Assembly: GCF_002863865.1 (NCBI RefSeq)
Contig: NZ_CP022684.1
Location: forward strand, 3,229,990 to 3,293,989
DNA length: 64,000 nt
Source: Ketobacter alkanivorans
GTDB lineage: Bacteria > Pseudomonadota > Gammaproteobacteria > Pseudomonadales > Ketobacteraceae
Direction: 5' to 3'
Below the pieces are notes generated by a model. The model worked only from the letters and a program-made list of their open reading frames with translations, made no database searches and was not told the DNA's origin. The stretch's first letter is position 1. Each line of letters opens with the position of its first letter. Made by a program: the position numbers and the translations under genes. This document shows positions 17,197 through 27,662 of the stretch, one piece after another.

Positions 17197-20133
17197 ATGA
17201 GTTTGTTTTCGCTGGATCGTATTCCCGCAGCGGTGCTGCCTGCACTGCAATCCAATTTACATCGATATGAAGAGGCCCTGTCCGACGCCGGCCTGCTGGA
17301 TCAGGTTGCCGGTCTGGGGGCTGCCCTGCTTCAGGAATTACAGGGCTGCTTTCTGGCCAGTGATTATGTGGCCGCACAACTGATTCGCTTTCCTGAACTG
17401 CTGTTGGAGCTGGCGGGTAGCGGTCAACTCCATCGCAGCCACGAGCCTGGATATTACGCCTCCACACTGCATACCCTGTTGCAGCCTGTTGCCGATGAAG
17501 CCGGGCTATCCAAGCCGTTGCGCCAATTCCGCCGTCGCGAGATGGTGCGCATCATCTGGCGGGACAGCAATGGGCTCGCCGATTACCAGGAAACCGTCCG
17601 TGACCTCAGCGCCATGGCAGACGCCTGTATCGATCAGGCGTTGAATAAGATTTATCCCTGGATGGAGCCTCAATTCGGGCTGCCCTATTACAAAGACAAG
17701 TCCGGCGGGCAGAGCGATCAAACCATGCCCTTGGTGGTGCTGGGAATGGGCAAGCTGGGTGCGCGGGAGCTGAATCTTTCCTCCGATATTGACCTGATCT
17801 TCGCCTACGCCCATGAAGGCGAAACCCGAGGTGGGCGCAAGGACATGGCCCATCGTGATTTCTACAACCGTTTGGGTCAAAAGCTGATTAAAGCGCTGGA
17901 TGAAAACACCGTCGATGGCTTTGTGTTTCGGGTGGATATGCGTTTACGTCCCTATGGCAGCAGTGGTGCCCTGGCACTGAATTTCCGGGCCATGGAAAGC
18001 TATTACGAAGAGCAGGGCAGGGAATGGGAACGTTACGCCATGATCAAGGCCCGCGCCATTGGCAGTGATAATGGCGACGGCGAAAAACTGCTGCAGCGGC
18101 TGAAACCATTCGTGTATCGCCGTTACGTGGATTTTGGTGTCATCGAATCCCTGCGTGAGCTGAAAAAGCTTATAAATCAGGAAGTGCTGCGGCGTGGCAA
18201 CGAGGATAACGTCAAAACCGGAGCGGGCGGAATTCGTGAGGTGGAGTTTATCGCCCAGGTATTCCAATTGATCCGGGGGGGGCAGGATGTGGAGCTGCAG
18301 CAACGTAACCTGCTGCAGGTAATGGGCATTATTCGGGATCTGGGTTTGTTGCCCCCCGAGATAGTGCAAACCCTGTGTGATGATTATGTTTTTTTGCGTA
18401 ATGTCGAGCATCGCATTCAGGCGCTTCAGGATCGCCAGACCCAACTTCTGCCAGAAGAAGAGGTACAGCAGGCGCGCATTGCCATTGGCTTAGGCTTTGC
18501 CGATTGGGCCACGTTCTACCAAACCCTGAATCAGGCGCGGCAGCGGGTGCGTACCCATTTTGATGCAGTTATTGCCGCCCCCCAGGATCAGGATGAGGTG
18601 GCCGTGCTGGATCAAGCGGTGAGCCTATGGTTGACGGAGCAGAGCGCAGAACAAGCGATCGAAGACCTGCAGCAACTGGGTTTCAGCGAGCCCCAGAACA
18701 CCTGGAATCTGCTGCACGAATTCCAGACCAGCCGTCAAGTTACCCACATGCAAGCGGTGGGGCGCGAGCGTCTGGATAAGCTGATGCCCCTGCTGATCAA
18801 CGCCTGTGCTCAGCAGGCCGATCCGGATCTGACCTTTCAGCGGGTGCTGCGTCTGGTGGAGGCCATATTGCGTCGCTCTGCGTACATCGCTCTGCTGGTG
18901 GAAAACCCCTCTTCATTAGAGCGGCTGGCGATGCTGTTTGCCGCCAGCCCCTGGGTGGCCGACACCATCGCCCGCTACCCCATGCTGCTGGATACGCTGC
19001 TCAATGAAGCTACCCTGCTCAAGCCCACCGATGTCGACACCCTTAAGAACGAACTGCGTCAGGTTTTGCTGCGTATACCCGAAGATGACCTGGAGCGGCA
19101 GATGGATGCGTTGCGCCAGTTCAAACACAGCCACGTATTACGGGTGGCCGCCTCAGAGATAGCCGGTACGCTGCCTATAATGAAAGTGAGTGATTACTTG
19201 ACATGGCTGGCTGAAACCTTGCTGCAGGCAGTGCTGGATCTTTCCTGGCATCAGATGGTGGAAAAATACGGTCGGCCCCTGCGGGCCGATGGCTCCCCTT
19301 GTGAGCAGGATTTCATCATCATAGGGTACGGCAAAGTCGGGGGTATAGAGCTTAGTTACAGCTCTGATCTGGATCTGGTGTTCATTCATGATGCCGACTC
19401 CAGTGGCTCCACCGATGGGGAAAAGAGCATCGACAACAGCGTCTTTTTCGCCCGGCTGGGGCAGCGCATTATTCACATACTGACAAGTAAAATGGCCTCC
19501 GGTGAACTCTACGAAACCGACATGCGCCTGCGCCCTTCCGGCAATGCGGGCCTGCTGGTGAGCACGCTCAAGGCCTTTCAGGATTATCAGCAGGAGAAAG
19601 CCTGGAATTGGGAGCATCAGGCGTTGGTGCGAGCCCGTGTTGTGGCCGGTTGCCCGCAATTGGCCGAACGCTTCAATGCCGTGCGCGAAGGCATCCTGTC
19701 TGCCCCCCGTGACGAAGCCAAGCTCAAGCAGGAAGTTGTTGAAATGCGGCAGAAAATGCTAAGTCATCTAAGCACCTACAAAGAGCTGGAGCTAAACCCA
19801 GACCGTCTGGGAGCGGATTTCACCTTCAACCTTAAGCAGGATCCCGGTGGCATCGTAGATATCGAATTCCTGGCGCAATACCTGGTATTGCGCTGGTCTG
19901 GCGAAAAGCCGCCAGTGGCACAACGGACTGACAACATGAGGATACTCGATAGCGCGCTGGAGCAAGGTGTGATGAGCCCCGATGACGTTTCAGCACTGCA
20001 GAGCGCCTATCTGCTCTACCGCAGCCAAACCCACGCCCTGGCGCTGCTCAATGGGGGAACCAGCGTCAGTGCTGACCTGTTCATCAATGAGCGTCGACAA
20101 GTGCGTGAAATCTGGCGTAAAACCTTTTCTTAG
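17197..20133 (+). CDS. glnE: Bifunctional glutamine synthetase adenylyltransferase/adenylyl-removase
   Basis: 978 residues, ATG 17197, typical full length. Two nucleotidyltransferase domains are visible: the N-terminal adenylyl-removing half (GMGKLGARELNLSSDIDL near residue 185) and the C-terminal adenylylating half (GYGKVGGIELSYSSDLDL near residue 705). Each has the G-GK-G...SSD-DL metal site and is followed by helical GlnD_UR_UTase-type bundles (RLRPYGSSGAL; RLRPSGNAGLLV). The enzyme adenylylates or deadenylylates glutamine synthetase in response to PII, tuning nitrogen assimilation. It precedes ilvE by 78 bp in the same direction. Confidence 0.97.
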   Translation: MSLFSLDRIPAAVLPALQSNLHRYEEALSDAGLLDQVAGLGAALLQELQGCFLASDYVAAQLIRFPELLLELAGSGQLHRSHEPGYYASTLHTLLQPVADEAGLSKPLRQFRRREMVRIIWRDSNGLADYQETVRDLSAMADACIDQALNKIYPWMEPQFGLPYYKDKSGGQSDQTMPLVVLGMGKLGARELNLSSDIDLIFAYAHEGETRGGRKDMAHRDFYNRLGQKLIKALDENTVDGFVFRVDMRLRPYGSSGALALNFRAMESYYEEQGREWERYAMIKARAIGSDNGDGEKLLQRLKPFVYRRYVDFGVIESLRELKKLINQEVLRRGNEDNVKTGAGGIREVEFIAQVFQLIRGGQDVELQQRNLLQVMGIIRDLGLLPPEIVQTLCDDYVFLRNVEHRIQALQDRQTQLLPEEEVQQARIAIGLGFADWATFYQTLNQARQRVRTHFDAVIAAPQDQDEVAVLDQAVSLWLTEQSAEQAIEDLQQLGFSEPQNTWNLLHEFQTSRQVTHMQAVGRERLDKLMPLLINACAQQADPDLTFQRVLRLVEAILRRSAYIALLVENPSSLERLAMLFAASPWVADTIARYPMLLDTLLNEATLLKPTDVDTLKNELRQVLLRIPEDDLERQMDALRQFKHSHVLRVAASEIAGTLPIMKVSDYLTWLAETLLQAVLDLSWHQMVEKYGRPLRADGSPCEQDFIIIGYGKVGGIELSYSSDLDLVFIHDADSSGSTDGEKSIDNSVFFARLGQRIIHILTSKMASGELYETDMRLRPSGNAGLLVSTLKAFQDYQQEKAWNWEHQALVRARVVAGCPQLAERFNAVREGILSAPRDEAKLKQEVVEMRQKMLSHLSTYKELELNPDRLGADFTFNLKQDPGGIVDIEFLAQYLVLRWSGEKPPVAQRTDNMRILDSALEQGVMSPDDVSALQSAYLLYRSQTHALALLNGGTSVSADLFINERRQVREIWRKTFS

Positions 20134-20145
20134 TATGTTATAGTT

Positions 20146-20164
20146 GCGGGTTCGGGCGACCCGC
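20146..20164 (+). terminator. Small hairpin after glnE
   Basis: GCGGGT (20146-20151) / ACCCGC (20159-20164) with a 7-nt loop, 12 bp after the glnE stop. Followed by CTGAAAAAT rather than a T run, so it may be a weak terminator or an ilvE leader structure. Confidence 0.35.
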
Positions 20165-20211
20165 CTGAAAAATCCATTATCGGAATCTGAATTTCATAGG
20201 AGAAGTAGATC

Positions 20212-21132
20212 ATGTCCATGGCCGACCGTGACGGTCTTATCTGGTTTGACGGAGAAATGGTTCCCTGGCGCGATGCCCAGGTGCACGTGCTGACTCACAC
20301 CCTGCATTACGGCATGGGTGTCTTTGAAGGTGTCCGCGCGTATGAAACCGTCAACGGCCCGGGCATTTTCCGCTTGCAGGAGCACACCGATCGTTTGTTC
20401 CGCTCTGCACACATCATGAACATGACAATTCCGTTCACGAAAGAACAAGTGAACGAAGCCCAGTTGGCGGCAGTACGTGAAAACAACCTGCCCCACGCCT
20501 ATCTGCGCCCCATGGTGTTCTACGGATCAGAGGGCATGGGCCTGCGTGCCAACAACCTCAAAGTACACATGATCGTTGCTGCCTGGGAATGGCCATCCTA
20601 CATGACCCCGGAAGCCAAAGAGATCGGCATCAAGGTGCGCACCTCTTCCTACACGCGCCATCACGTCAACATCACCATGTGCAAGGCCAAGGCCAATGGT
20701 AACTACATCAACTCCATGCTGGCGTTGAACGAAGCCCTGTCCTGCGGTGCGGAAGAAGCACTGCTGCTGGATCCAGAAGGCTACGTGGCTGAAGGCAGTG
20801 GCGAGAACGTATTTATTGTCTACAAAGGCAAAATCTACACACCAGAGCTGACCTCTTGTCTGGATGGTATTACCCGCGCCACCGTCATCACCCTGGCCCA
20901 AGAACTGGGCTATGAAATCATCGAAAAGCGCATTACGCGGGATGAAGTCTACGTAGCAGACGAAGCCTTCTTCACCGGTACAGCTGCAGAAGTACTGCCC
21001 ATTCAGCAACTGGATGGTCGCGTGATCGGCTCCGGCAAGCGTGGCCCCATCACCGAACAGTTGCAGAAGCTCTATTTTGACCATGTAATGGGTCGGACCG
21101 ACAAGCATCCAGAGTGGATCAGCCTGGTTTAA
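20212..21132 (+). CDS. ilvE: Branched-chain amino acid aminotransferase
   Basis: 306 residues, ATG 20212 with AGGAGA about 10 bp upstream. PLP-dependent fold-IV enzyme: HTLHYGMGVFEGVRAY near the start, the catalytic lysine segment MCKAKANGNYINSMLA (about residue 160), and the phosphate-site motifs EGSGENVFIV and FFTGTAAEVLPI. It catalyses the last step of Leu, Ile and Val synthesis and the first step of their breakdown in the cytoplasm. Length is exactly that of the class I IlvE family. Confidence 0.97.
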   Translation: MSMADRDGLIWFDGEMVPWRDAQVHVLTHTLHYGMGVFEGVRAYETVNGPGIFRLQEHTDRLFRSAHIMNMTIPFTKEQVNEAQLAAVRENNLPHAYLRPMVFYGSEGMGLRANNLKVHMIVAAWEWPSYMTPEAKEIGIKVRTSSYTRHHVNITMCKAKANGNYINSMLALNEALSCGAEEALLLDPEGYVAEGSGENVFIVYKGKIYTPELTSCLDGITRATVITLAQELGYEIIEKRITRDEVYVADEAFFTGTAAEVLPIQQLDGRVIGSGKRGPITEQLQKLYFDHVMGRTDKHPEWISLV

Positions 21133-21183
21133 GGTGGATTTTGTCCCAGCGCATGCCGTGATGCGGCAATAGGCAGACCATTC

Positions 21184-22098
21184 ATGACAAGTGCCAGCCC
21201 CCGTGTATTGTGGATCGTTACCGACGAGAAACCCGGCCACCGTAGCCAGCAAGAGGGCTTGGTGGAGCGGCTACAGGCGTTGGCCCCGTTTGAAGTGCAT
21301 TGGGTCAACGTCGACAGCCTCAGTATTGCCTGGTTGGATGTAATACTGCGGCGCCGGGTGCGGGCCGATCTGCCCCAACCGGACTGGATACTGGGAGCCG
21401 GTGCCGGTACCCACAGCCTGATTCTGAAATTGAAACGCATCTTTCGCGCAAAAACCATCTTGCTGATGCGGGGCGCTTTCCCCATGGCCTTATTCGATGC
21501 CAACATCACGCCGGTGCACGATAATCCCCCCAAGCGCAGCAACGTACTGCCCACAATTGGTGTCATGAACCCAGTAACCCCTCGTTATGAAGGTCGTGAT
21601 CGTAACACCGGTACCTTCCTGATCGGAGGCACTAACGATCATTACCAGTGGGATGACGCCGTCATTATTGAGCAGGTGGAACAAATCTGTCGGGCACAGC
21701 CACAAGTACAATGGTTGCTGACCGACTCCCGGCGTACGCCAGAGGCCTTCTTGCCAGCCTTGGCGATGAAAAGCCTGCCCAACCTGAAATTGATCTCCCA
21801 CAAAGACACCCAGCGCGGCTTTATCAAACAGCAGCTGGATACCACCGGCCAGCTGTGGGTCACCCGTGACAGCGTGTCCATGGTATACGAATGTATTACC
21901 TCCGGCGCCCCCACTGGCCTGCTGGATATGAAACCCCTGCGCCAGTCCCGTGTAGTGAAAGACATGAATAAACTGCTGGGGCAAAAATGGGTGCGTGACT
22001 ATGCCGAATGGAATGTAACGCAGTCGCTGCCAGAGACAGAAACCAAACTGTGGGAGGCGGATCGGGGGGCTCGTTGGTTATTGGCGTATCTGACTTAA
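21184..22098 (+). CDS. ELM1/GtrOC1-family protein of the LPS cluster
   Basis: 304 residues, ATG 21184. It matches the ELM1 (Mito_fiss_Elm1) family: the opening VLWIVTDEKPGHRSQQEGL, the middle WILGAGAGTHSL, FLIGGTNDHYQWD, and the C-terminal TRDSVSMVYECITSGAPTGLLD, which corresponds to a nucleotide-sugar-type binding site as in GT-B glycosyltransferases. Bacterial members cluster with LPS genes and are presumed glycosyltransferase-like; a biochemical activity is not established. It is convergent with the GT4 gene at 22105, only 6 bp between stops. A second member of the same family lies at 30283. Confidence 0.85.
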   Translation: MTSASPRVLWIVTDEKPGHRSQQEGLVERLQALAPFEVHWVNVDSLSIAWLDVILRRRVRADLPQPDWILGAGAGTHSLILKLKRIFRAKTILLMRGAFPMALFDANITPVHDNPPKRSNVLPTIGVMNPVTPRYEGRDRNTGTFLIGGTNDHYQWDDAVIIEQVEQICRAQPQVQWLLTDSRRTPEAFLPALAMKSLPNLKLISHKDTQRGFIKQQLDTTGQLWVTRDSVSMVYECITSGAPTGLLDMKPLRQSRVVKDMNKLLGQKWVRDYAEWNVTQSLPETETKLWEADRGARWLLAYLT

Positions 22099-22104
22099 CC
22101 TTGA

Positions 22105-23151
22105 TTACCTGTGTCTGATTCGTGAGTAGAATTCTATGTATTCCCGCAGGATATGCTGTTTGCAATAACCCTCTGCATACACCTTGCTGCCACCTGTAAT
22201 CAGGGATTGGCGCAAATCATCGCTTTCCAATACTCGCACTATCGCCTTGCTGAGAGCATCAGCATCGTCAATCGGTGTGATCAACCCGCTGAGTTCATCG
22301 GTGATCGCTTCCCCTGGGCCTTGGGAGTTGGTGGCCACAATCGGGCAGCGGTGCGCCCAGGATTCCATCACGATAGAGCCTAGCCCCTCGTGTCGTGAAG
22401 GGCACACAAACAGATCCACACTGGCCATCAGGGTGGTCACATCGTTGCGCCAGCCCAAAAAACGAACTCGCTCATCCAGACCCAATTGATGGCATAGAGC
22501 TTTAAGATTGGTTTCTTCCGGCCCAGAGCCCGCCAGCCACAAGGTGACATTAGGCGTTTGGGACAGGCTGTGCAGCAGCACATCAAAGCCTTTGTTCACA
22601 TGCAACCGACCTGCTGCCAATATTAGAGGTCGTTCGGCGGGGGTGTTAAAGCTATCCCGAGGAATCGGATTGACAGGTGTCTCGTCGGCAAAGTTGGGTA
22701 TATAGACAACCCTTTCTTTGGGGAAGCCGCCATCAATCATATGCTGGCAAATGCCACGACTGATACCAACCCAGTAGTCTGCATGGCGATAGTACTTTAG
22801 CTTATAGTAATGCCCCAGCCGGTTGACCAGTTGATACTTTTTTGATGCCGGAGTGCTGCCACTGGCCCGACTCATCCAAGTCATTACAATTTCAGGATCG
22901 AAGGATTTCAAAGCGTGTAGATACTGCCACTTACCTAGCAGATCGAGCTTGCCACCAAAACGAAAGCCTTGCGTATCGACGTGATTGTTGCGCAGAGAGT
23001 CAATGCGGTGGGCGTGGTCACGAATAAACGCTTTCTCATTCAGTTCGGGGCACCCATTTAGCCCGCTTACTAGTCGCACAAAGAAGTTTTCCGCCCCGCC
23101 TTGTTCGGCACCGGCCAGTACCTGAGCGACGCGAATGGGGTTACTGTTCAT
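22105..23151 (-). CDS. GT4-family glycosyltransferase
   Basis: 348 residues, ATG 23151, overlapping the upstream yrbL-like gene by 11 bp. GT-B fold: N-terminal RVAQVLAGAEQGGAENFFVRL, and C-terminal LILAAGRLHVNKGFDVLLHSL, VRFLGWRNDVTTLMASVDLF and CPSRHEGLGSIVMESWA (the E-x7-E donor-site motif). Likely adds a sugar to LPS core or O-chain on the cytoplasmic face of the inner membrane. Last gene of a five-gene minus-strand unit that begins with ugd. Confidence 0.93.
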   Translation of the reverse strand: MNSNPIRVAQVLAGAEQGGAENFFVRLVSGLNGCPELNEKAFIRDHAHRIDSLRNNHVDTQGFRFGGKLDLLGKWQYLHALKSFDPEIVMTWMSRASGSTPASKKYQLVNRLGHYYKLKYYRHADYWVGISRGICQHMIDGGFPKERVVYIPNFADETPVNPIPRDSFNTPAERPLILAAGRLHVNKGFDVLLHSLSQTPNVTLWLAGSGPEETNLKALCHQLGLDERVRFLGWRNDVTTLMASVDLFVCPSRHEGLGSIVMESWAHRCPIVATNSQGPGEAITDELSGLITPIDDADALSKAIVRVLESDDLRQSLITGGSKVYAEGYCKQHILREYIEFYSRIRHR

Positions 23152-23845
23152 GGTCTTTATCCTCTACTCCTTCATGAAACAGCTGGCCGTGGAAGCCGGG
23201 GAAGGTGTCGGCGCCGCGCTGATTCACGAGCGCTTCTATTCGCTCTCGAAGATTTTCTGTTTTACGACGGGCTTTGTTGCGGCGTAATGTCAGTGGCTGT
23301 AGCCACATGGGTAAAATGTTTTGATTGCCTAAGCCATCAATCAACACCAAGCGTACAATAAGGCCTTTGTGATTTCTTTGGGCTACAATGTTGTGTAAAA
23401 GAAGATCTCGAGAGGGTACTCCCAGGTCGATCCATTGATTACAGAACGTGTTTACCGCGTGCTGGCTATCTTCTGTGTGATCGTGATCCCAAAGGTATTG
23501 CTTGAGAGTGTGGGATATGTGTCCGCTGTGATCGCGTATTAGTTCTGACGTCAGTCCTCGGCCCATGTCAGTGTCTTCAAAACCGTAGCAGCGGCTAATC
23601 AGGTTGAATATGGGCATGCCAAACTGCTGTTCAAGCTGTTGCATGACATGAAATTCTTCAAGGTTGTCATCAAAACTGGAAAGAGGTTTAAGGTTCTTAG
23701 GGAACCCCTTTTTGCGTCGTCGTGCTTCCAGAGAAAAATCAGGGCGTCGAACTTTCACGCAGCGGTCAGGGTGCTTTGGGTGTACAAAGCATAACCGGTT
23801 ACCACCTTGGGCAAAAGGGCGCTGCGACGATAGCATCAAAGTCAT
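23141..23845 (-). CDS. YrbL-like (PhoP regulatory network family) kinase-fold protein
   Basis: 234 residues, ATG 23845. The N-terminal PFAQGGNRLCFVHPKHPDRCVKV resembles the glycine-rich strand and lysine of protein-kinase folds. Later VPSRDLLLHNIV followed by VLIDGLG mirrors the catalytic-loop and metal-binding Asp pattern. This fits the YrbL-PhoP_reg family (E. coli YrbL, no proven activity), which often sits in LPS clusters. It overlaps both neighbours (4 bp with the upstream CgeB-like gene, 11 bp with the GT4 gene), so translation is coupled. Phosphorylation of an LPS core sugar, by analogy with WaaP/InaA-like kinases, is a hypothesis. Confidence 0.82.
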   Translation of the reverse strand: MTLMLSSQRPFAQGGNRLCFVHPKHPDRCVKVRRPDFSLEARRRKKGFPKNLKPLSSFDDNLEEFHVMQQLEQQFGMPIFNLISRCYGFEDTDMGRGLTSELIRDHSGHISHTLKQYLWDHDHTEDSQHAVNTFCNQWIDLGVPSRDLLLHNIVAQRNHKGLIVRLVLIDGLGNQNILPMWLQPLTLRRNKARRKTENLRERIEALVNQRGADTFPGFHGQLFHEGVEDKDHEQ

Positions 23846-24882
23846 TTCATGGTGCCGTTAAGGTTGATATCCTGCGCCCAGACGTAGTTGTGGCTAAATG
23901 GAGTGAGGGTAGACGCTTCAAGAATGTATTGTGCATATAGTTTGGAATTCATTTCGGAATGGAAAAATTCGTGAGCCCTAGCTGCCCACGCCTGGCGTTT
24001 CGCATCATCGTTATGGAATTCACGAATTTTTCTTAATAGATCATCTTCGTGTCGAAAATAGACGGCGCTTTCTGCGGGCAAGAGTTCGTTAAACATTAGA
24101 TCCGAATGTGTGAACTGTAAAATTCCATTCCCGGCCAGTTGTGCCATGCGTGCAGAAGAGTACCAATAGTGACCTTCTTGGCGGTTAAGGTTTAGTCCCA
24201 TTTTTGTGTTCGCCAGTGCTCGATCATAATCGCGCCCCCATACGGGTGGCTCGCCAAAGCTGCCGTAGGTTTTGAAATTCATTTCATTGGATAGGGCATC
24301 TTTGAATCGCTTGATCATTTGCAAACGTTTGGTGAAATCGTTGCTGTTGCTACAGAAAAGCAAATCTATGGGCAGGTCGGATCTTTCGTGATTGTTGAGG
24401 TTCTCGATAGATGCGTCCACTGGATTGGGCATGTGGTAGACGCGAGCACCAAAGCCTTCAAATATTTTCAATTCACGACGACCGGTTGAAACGAAAACGG
24501 CGTCAGTGACTGTAGCGCGATGCTTGATGCGCTTGACATTACTGGGAACAAAAAGCGGGTCGTTGTTACAGTGAACGACAGCGCATTCGGGAAAACGCTT
24601 TTTAATGGCCGCAAGAGTATCGTTGCTGATCATATCGCAATGACCAGCGATTACTAAGTCAGGCTCGAAGGCATCTACGGTTTCCAGTAAGCGCCGATTG
24701 GCTTTTTTGACGCCAAGATCTCGTATGCCCAAAGGTGCCTCAAACGCGGCGACGTCACGATCACTGAATCCCTGGGTATAGTGATCGTTCTTAATTAGTC
24801 CGAAGGTCAGTTTCTGTGCCCAGCTGACCCGTGTTTTCCCGTAGCGGCGCAGCTGTTGGTAAGCAATATTGAGTACTCTCAT
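23842..24882 (-). CDS. CgeB-like glycosyltransferase
   Basis: 346 residues, ATG 24882. The N-terminal half binds as a GT-B acceptor domain (FEPDLVIAGHCDMISNDTL). The C-terminal half has YGSFGEPPVWGRDYDRAL, then MGLNLNRQEGHYWYSSARMAQLAGNGI, the pattern of glycosyltransferase group 1_2 / CgeB-type proteins found in spore and LPS modification loci. Acceptor sugar unknown. It overlaps the yrbL-like gene by 4 bp and follows the GT4 gene by 88 bp. Confidence 0.85.
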   Translation of the reverse strand: MRVLNIAYQQLRRYGKTRVSWAQKLTFGLIKNDHYTQGFSDRDVAAFEAPLGIRDLGVKKANRRLLETVDAFEPDLVIAGHCDMISNDTLAAIKKRFPECAVVHCNNDPLFVPSNVKRIKHRATVTDAVFVSTGRRELKIFEGFGARVYHMPNPVDASIENLNNHERSDLPIDLLFCSNSNDFTKRLQMIKRFKDALSNEMNFKTYGSFGEPPVWGRDYDRALANTKMGLNLNRQEGHYWYSSARMAQLAGNGILQFTHSDLMFNELLPAESAVYFRHEDDLLRKIREFHNDDAKRQAWAARAHEFFHSEMNSKLYAQYILEASTLTPFSHNYVWAQDINLNGTMK

Positions 24883-24970
24883 GGAGTGGTGTTCCCAGGG
24901 GTGATATTAGCGTAATTTGCTCTCGATTATACCAGTGCTGGTCGCAGCGCATAACCCGTGCGGGTGCAGG

Positions 24971-26095
24971 TCAGCGCTTTTGTTGCAACAGGCTTTCATA
25001 AACCGCCAGGGTGCCTTGCACCTGACTTTCCAGATAGAATTCCTTTGGCAGGTAGATATCGTATTTGGTGCGTAACAGATCACTGACACGCGAGGCAAAA
25101 GCTGCAATGTTGTCCGGTTCCACCAGCCCTTGCTGGAAACCCGCATTCAATGATTCGCTGGCGCCGCCGCGGTTGTAGGCCGCAACGGCGCAGCCGCAAG
25201 CGAGAGCCTCTGGCACGGTCCGGCCGAAAGGTTCGGATTTGCTGGACATATGACATGTGATGTCGGCTACACCATAGAAGGCCTGAATATCTGAACGGTG
25301 ACCCACAAAAGTTACCTTGTCGTTCAGGCCCAGCTTATCGCGAAGTTGCAGAAGTTCGTCAAGATAGTGCTCTTTGTTGGCCTCTGCTGCTCCCACCACC
25401 ACGCCGTGGACGCCAGGCTCCCTTTCGATTAACTTGGCCATCATCTGCAGAAACGCCTCCTGGCCTTTCCAGCGAGATAGGCGCCCCGGCATCAGAATTA
25501 TGCGCTTTCCCTCTAGTTCGGGGTATTGCTTAAGCAGTGTTGCTCTCCATTGCTCCGAGCAAGCTCTCGGGTTAAACGCTGAGGGGTCCAACCCGCGGTA
25601 GATGCGGGTTATGTTTTCCGGGGGTACATCGTAGTTATCCAAAATATATTGATGTACACAGTCAGAAATAGAGATCACCCGTTCAGCCTTGCCCATTATT
25701 GCGCTATAGGGTGTTACCGAATACATACCATGAAACGTGCTCACCAGGCCTGGGCGAGTGCTTGGCGGCATCTTGCGCCAGGCTAGCCAGACGATCCAGG
25801 CAGGGATGCGTGATCGCACGTGAACAATATCCGGCTTGAGCTCCGTAAGCAGCTTCCGCATTGGCCTGACTTGCAGCAGAGAGCTGAGGGACTTCTTATG
25901 TACCGGCATTTCTATGTGCTCGGTGCCCTCAGCCACTAGCTGATCGACCATGCGCCCACCGCTGGAGACTACAATTGAGTGATGCCCTTGCGCTGCAATC
26001 TCTCTGGCAAACTCCACGGTGCCGCGTTCCACCCCGCCCGAATTTAAGGCAGGGAGAACCTGGACAATCTTCATTGGTTTGTCAGCTTGGTTCAC
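24971..26095 (-). CDS. GT4-family glycosyltransferase (WavL-like)
   Basis: 374 residues, ATG 26095, overlapping ugd's stop by 4 bp. GT-B enzyme: N-terminal [21 protein letters not shown], central [40 protein letters not shown] and the donor-site [20 protein letters not shown]. It resembles WavL-like LPS core transferases. The overlap with ugd suggests it may use UDP-glucuronic acid or a derived sugar; that is inference from context. Confidence 0.93.
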   Translation of the reverse strand: MNQADKPMKIVQVLPALNSGGVERGTVEFAREIAAQGHHSIVVSSGGRMVDQLVAEGTEHIEMPVHKKSLSSLLQVRPMRKLLTELKPDIVHVRSRIPAWIVWLAWRKMPPSTRPGLVSTFHGMYSVTPYSAIMGKAERVISISDCVHQYILDNYDVPPENITRIYRGLDPSAFNPRACSEQWRATLLKQYPELEGKRIILMPGRLSRWKGQEAFLQMMAKLIEREPGVHGVVVGAAEANKEHYLDELLQLRDKLGLNDKVTFVGHRSDIQAFYGVADITCHMSSKSEPFGRTVPEALACGCAVAAYNRGGASESLNAGFQQGLVEPDNIAAFASRVSDLLRTKYDIYLPKEFYLESQVQGTLAVYESLLQQKR

Positions 26096-27435
26096 TTGAT
26101 TGGAGCCAGAGAATCCCCGCGACCCACAGCGTAATAAAGGAAGCCTGCGGCCTTGGCGTCCTCTGGATTGTATAGATTTCGACCATCAACCACCACGCTG
26201 AACTTGAGCTGCTGCTTGAGCCAGTCAAAGTCCAGTGTGCGGAATGCTTTCCACTCGGTGCAGATCACCAGTGCGTCGGCTCCGGCAACAGCCTCATTGC
26301 GATGCTCGCAGAAAGCCAAGTCATCGCGGTCACCGTAAATGCGGTGGGTTTCTTCCATCGCTTCAGGGTCATAGGCCCTCACCTTGGCACCAGCAGCCCA
26401 AAGGGATTCCATTAGATTACGGCTGGGTGCTTCGCGCATGTCATCGGTGTTGGGTTTGAAGGATAAACCCCACACCGCGATGGTTTTACCCTTCAAATCG
26501 CCGTCGAATGCCTTGTTTACCTTGTCGAATAGCACGGACTTTTGACGTTCATTGACGTTTTCAACAGCTAACAACAATTCAGGGTTGTATCCAATATCCT
26601 GTGCCGTTCTGGCAAGTGCTTTGACGTCTTTCGGGAAGCAAGAGCCGCCATAGCCACAGCCAGGATAGATGAAGTGGTAACCGATGCGCGGATCGGAACC
26701 GATACCTTCACGTACATGCTCGATGTCGACGCTCAGTCGCTCCGCCATTTGCGACATTTCGTTCATAAAGCTGATTTTGGTGGCCAACATGGCGTTAGCG
26801 GCGTATTTGGTGAATTCTGCCGCACGCACATCCATAAACATGAGCTTGTTGTGGTTGCGCATATAGGGGGCATAGCATTCTTGCATGACCTCTTGAACCC
26901 GCTCTGAGTCCGTACCCACTATGATACGAGCGCCTTTAGTGAAATCCTCAAGCGCGCTTCCTTCCTTGAGGAATTCAGGGTTAGAGCATACGTCGAAGTC
27001 GATGGCCTCACCTCGATTGGCCAGCTCGCCGGCGATCGCTGCCTGAACCTTTTCCGCGGTACCCACAGGAACGGTGGACTTATCCACAACGACTTTATAG
27101 TCAGTCATGTGCTGGCCAATGGTTTTGGCAACAGCCACCACGTACTGCAGATCTGCAGCGCCGTCTTCGTCGGGCGGAGTGCCCACAGCGATGAATTGTA
27201 CCGTGCCATGAGCAACACCTTCGGCAGCAGATGTGGTGAAATTCAAAGTGCCTTCCGACACGCAGCGCTTCACTACGTCCTCTATGCCGGGCTCAAATAT
27301 TGGGATAAGCCCTTGTTTTAACTTGTCTATTTTAGCTTGGTCTATGTCTACACAGACCACGTTATGACCCACATCAGCCAGGCAGGCGCCAGTGACAAGA
27401 CCTACGTAGCCGGTTCCGAATACGGTGATTTTCAT
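26092..27435 (-). CDS. ugd: UDP-glucose 6-dehydrogenase
   Basis: 447 residues, ATG 27435. Rossmann start [19 protein letters not shown], the NAD site [10 protein letters not shown], substrate and catalytic segments [14 protein letters not shown] and [15 protein letters not shown] with the catalytic Cys, and the C-terminal domain [18 protein letters not shown]. It oxidises UDP-glucose to UDP-glucuronate with two NAD+, feeding LPS core or capsule. It heads the minus-strand glycosyltransferase unit and diverges from msbA. Confidence 0.97.
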   Translation of the reverse strand: MKITVFGTGYVGLVTGACLADVGHNVVCVDIDQAKIDKLKQGLIPIFEPGIEDVVKRCVSEGTLNFTTSAAEGVAHGTVQFIAVGTPPDEDGAADLQYVVAVAKTIGQHMTDYKVVVDKSTVPVGTAEKVQAAIAGELANRGEAIDFDVCSNPEFLKEGSALEDFTKGARIIVGTDSERVQEVMQECYAPYMRNHNKLMFMDVRAAEFTKYAANAMLATKISFMNEMSQMAERLSVDIEHVREGIGSDPRIGYHFIYPGCGYGGSCFPKDVKALARTAQDIGYNPELLLAVENVNERQKSVLFDKVNKAFDGDLKGKTIAVWGLSFKPNTDDMREAPSRNLMESLWAAGAKVRAYDPEAMEETHRIYGDRDDLAFCEHRNEAVAGADALVICTEWKAFRTLDFDWLKQQLKFSVVVDGRNLYNPEDAKAAGFLYYAVGRGDSLAPIK

Positions 27436-27627
27436 AACTAGTGCTATCCTGCATTGCTATTTGTGAAGTGTGTGAATGTTCAAGGCTTTACGACAATCAA
27501 AGGGCGAAGGATAAACGTCTTGTGGGCAAAATTCTACGTGCATTTCTTACATGCAGGGGCTGTTTGTTAGGAATCATCGTGCAGATTATTTATAACATTA
27601 GCCGCAAGTGAATAGCGCTCAATACGT

Positions 27628-27633
27628 TATAAT
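27628..27633 (+). promoter_or_regulatory. Candidate -10 box of the msbA promoter
   Basis: Perfect TATAAT at 27628-27633, 30 bp upstream of msbA, followed by a GC-rich discriminator (GCGCGG). No good -35 hexamer is seen at 16-18 bp. The 227-bp divergent region between ugd and msbA holds no gene. Confidence 0.4.
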
Positions 27634-27662
27634 GCGCGGACATGTGTATTCGAGGCTAGTGA

